Source: Treponema sp. (GTDB lineage: Bacteria > Spirochaetota > Spirochaetia > Treponematales > Breznakiellaceae). From it: a stretch of DNA of 7,161 nt. The stretch spans positions 1 to 7,161 of the forward strand of contig JAITFA010000070.1 of the NCBI GenBank assembly GCA_031281685.1, read 5' to 3'. A program made the translations under genes and the position numbers. Under the pieces are notes generated by a model, which searched no databases, was not told the origin of the DNA, and saw only the letters and a program-made list of their open reading frames with translations. This document shows positions 6,609-7,161 of this stretch, piece by piece; the first letter of the stretch is position 1, and each line of letters opens with the position of its first letter.

Positions 6609-6818
6609 CTTGCGCTTCATTGTACCAGCTTCACCGCCACGCGCAAGCCTCGCTCACCACGCCTTTTAGCCGATTCAACCGCCATAACCACGCCAAGCCC
6701 TGAACGCCGGTATCGGACCGTCTTAGCTTTCACGCCTGCCGGGTCAAAAAACGCCGCGGGAAACTAAGCGCCACCAGTACGCGAAGTTCGACGCTCCAGC
6801 CCCGCAGCGCGGCTCTGC
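6609..6818. other. G+C-rich stretch without a confident gene
   Basis: This stretch is visibly richer in G+C than the genes to its left. On the minus strand a GTG at 6733 opens a 38-codon arginine- and lysine-rich frame whose TGA (6619-6617) overlaps the ATG at 6620 as ATGA. It has only a weak ribosome binding site (CAGG) and no recognised motif, so I do not call it a gene. Sequences such as ACCACGCC recur (6655 and 6689 regions), hinting at low-complexity or decayed coding sequence. Confidence 0.3.
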
Positions 6819-7154
6819 CTACTCGCGAGGCTTGCGGACGCCTCGCGAGGCTCTGTGTTTTACGGCGTAAAGGGTAGAATCAACCGTGCCTTTCGGAACG
6901 CCCAGTACCCTGGCAACCTGACTGTTGCTGGCCTCGCGCCTGACGGCGGCAAGCCGCTTCTTTACGGCGCTATATCGCGCCCGCGCACGCTCCAGCCGGA
7001 TACGCGCCGTTTCTCGCCTCGCGCTTGTTTCAGGCAAGGACTCAAGCTGCCTCTCGTAAACCGCGCAGCGGTAATACTGGCAGTTCAGCTTTTCCTGAAG
7101 AACGCGAATCTTCTCCTCGTGTCTGTCGCGCAGTTTATGGAGCCGGTCAATCAT
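6819..7154 (-). CDS. Unknown protein, helical N-terminus with a C-terminal helix-turn-helix-like segment
   Basis: The frame gives 111 residues from an ATG at 7154-7152 to a TAG at 6821-6819. Upstream codons stay open to the window edge and no ribosome binding site can be seen, so the true start may lie outside. Residues 1-75 are strongly charged and helix-like (arginine, glutamate and leucine rich), with coiled-coil character. Residues 76-100, SNSQVARVLGVPKGTVDSTL and on, resemble the recognition helix-turn-helix of sigma-70 region 4 or phage and transposon regulators. The protein would be small, basic and DNA-binding. I do not recognise the family. Its position next to rearranged, G+C-rich sequence suggests an accessory element. 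Because G+C-rich sequence produces chance ORFs, coding status is not certain. Confidence 0.5.
   Translation of the reverse strand: MIDRLHKLRDRHEEKIRVLQEKLNCQYYRCAVYERQLESLPETSARRETARIRLERARARYSAVKKRLAAVRREASNSQVARVLGVPKGTVDSTLYAVKHRASRGVRKPRE
6822..6849. repeat. Perfect 10-bp inverted repeat at the 3' end of the HTH-like ORF
   Basis: CTCGCGAGGC (6822-6831) and GCCTCGCGAG (6840-6849) are exact inverse copies around an 8-base loop. Because the core CTCGCGAG is itself palindromic, CTCGCGAGGCT also recurs directly at 6822-6832 and 6842-6852 with a 20-base period. It covers the last codons of the leftward ORF and would form a very stable hairpin, but no T-run follows on either strand, so it is not a standard terminator. 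It may be a Rho-linked structure, a protein-binding site or an element end. Confidence 0.6.
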
Positions 7155-7161
7155 GCGCGTC

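Noticed and set aside
6617..6733. 38-codon leftward ORF with an ATGA overlap to the next frame
   Set aside because: Weak ribosome binding site, no recognised motif and biased composition; the overlap may be accidental.
1..7161. CRISPR array, tRNA, rRNA or complete insertion sequence
   Set aside because: No regularly spaced repeats, cloverleaf-like sequence or transposase motif was found on either strand.

Overview
The window looks like bacterial chromosome. It is compact, with close gene spacing and AGGAG-type ribosome binding sites. The transketolase and LonA proteins, the moderate G+C and an uncharacterised gene directly behind lon make me think of a spirochaete, perhaps a Treponema relative. 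That is an impression from the proteins, not a search result, and it could be wrong.

Layout. Positions 1-27 hold the first codons of a leftward gene that leaves the window, with a ribosome binding site and a good promoter (50-78, minus strand). A regulatory-looking intergenic region with several inverted repeats separates it from a rightward transketolase gene (344-2305). The next 221 bases hold a terminator-like hairpin, a decayed second copy of part of it, and a promoter for lon. lon (2527-4938) encodes a complete LonA ATP-dependent protease. Three bases behind it starts a 133-residue protein of unknown function (4942-5343) that has no ribosome binding site of its own and is probably translationally coupled to lon. 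A convergent terminator region (5344-5553) follows, then a leftward, self-contained SDR oxidoreductase gene of the gluconate 5-dehydrogenase type (5554-6318) with a near-consensus promoter. A 12-bp palindrome lies inside the spacer of that promoter.

Right of 6430 the character changes. Positions 6456-6529 are a direct-orientation, internally deleted copy of the lon/orf133 junction (two blocks, 32/33 and 35/37 identical). It abuts what may be the start of a broken leftward gene with a perfect ribosome binding site (start at 6596). Beyond that lies G+C-richer sequence and a leftward ORF of at least 111 residues (6819-7154) with a helical, charged N-terminal part and a helix-turn-helix-like C-terminus. 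This right end looks like an accessory or rearranged region.

Transketolase (pentose phosphate pathway) and the SDR enzyme both belong to carbon metabolism. Lon is a protein quality-control and regulatory protease. Nothing in the sequence ties these units into one pathway; they appear to be separate transcription units. I saw no CRISPR array, tRNA or rRNA gene, or complete insertion sequence. The strongest unusual observation is the rearranged copy of the lon/orf133 junction.
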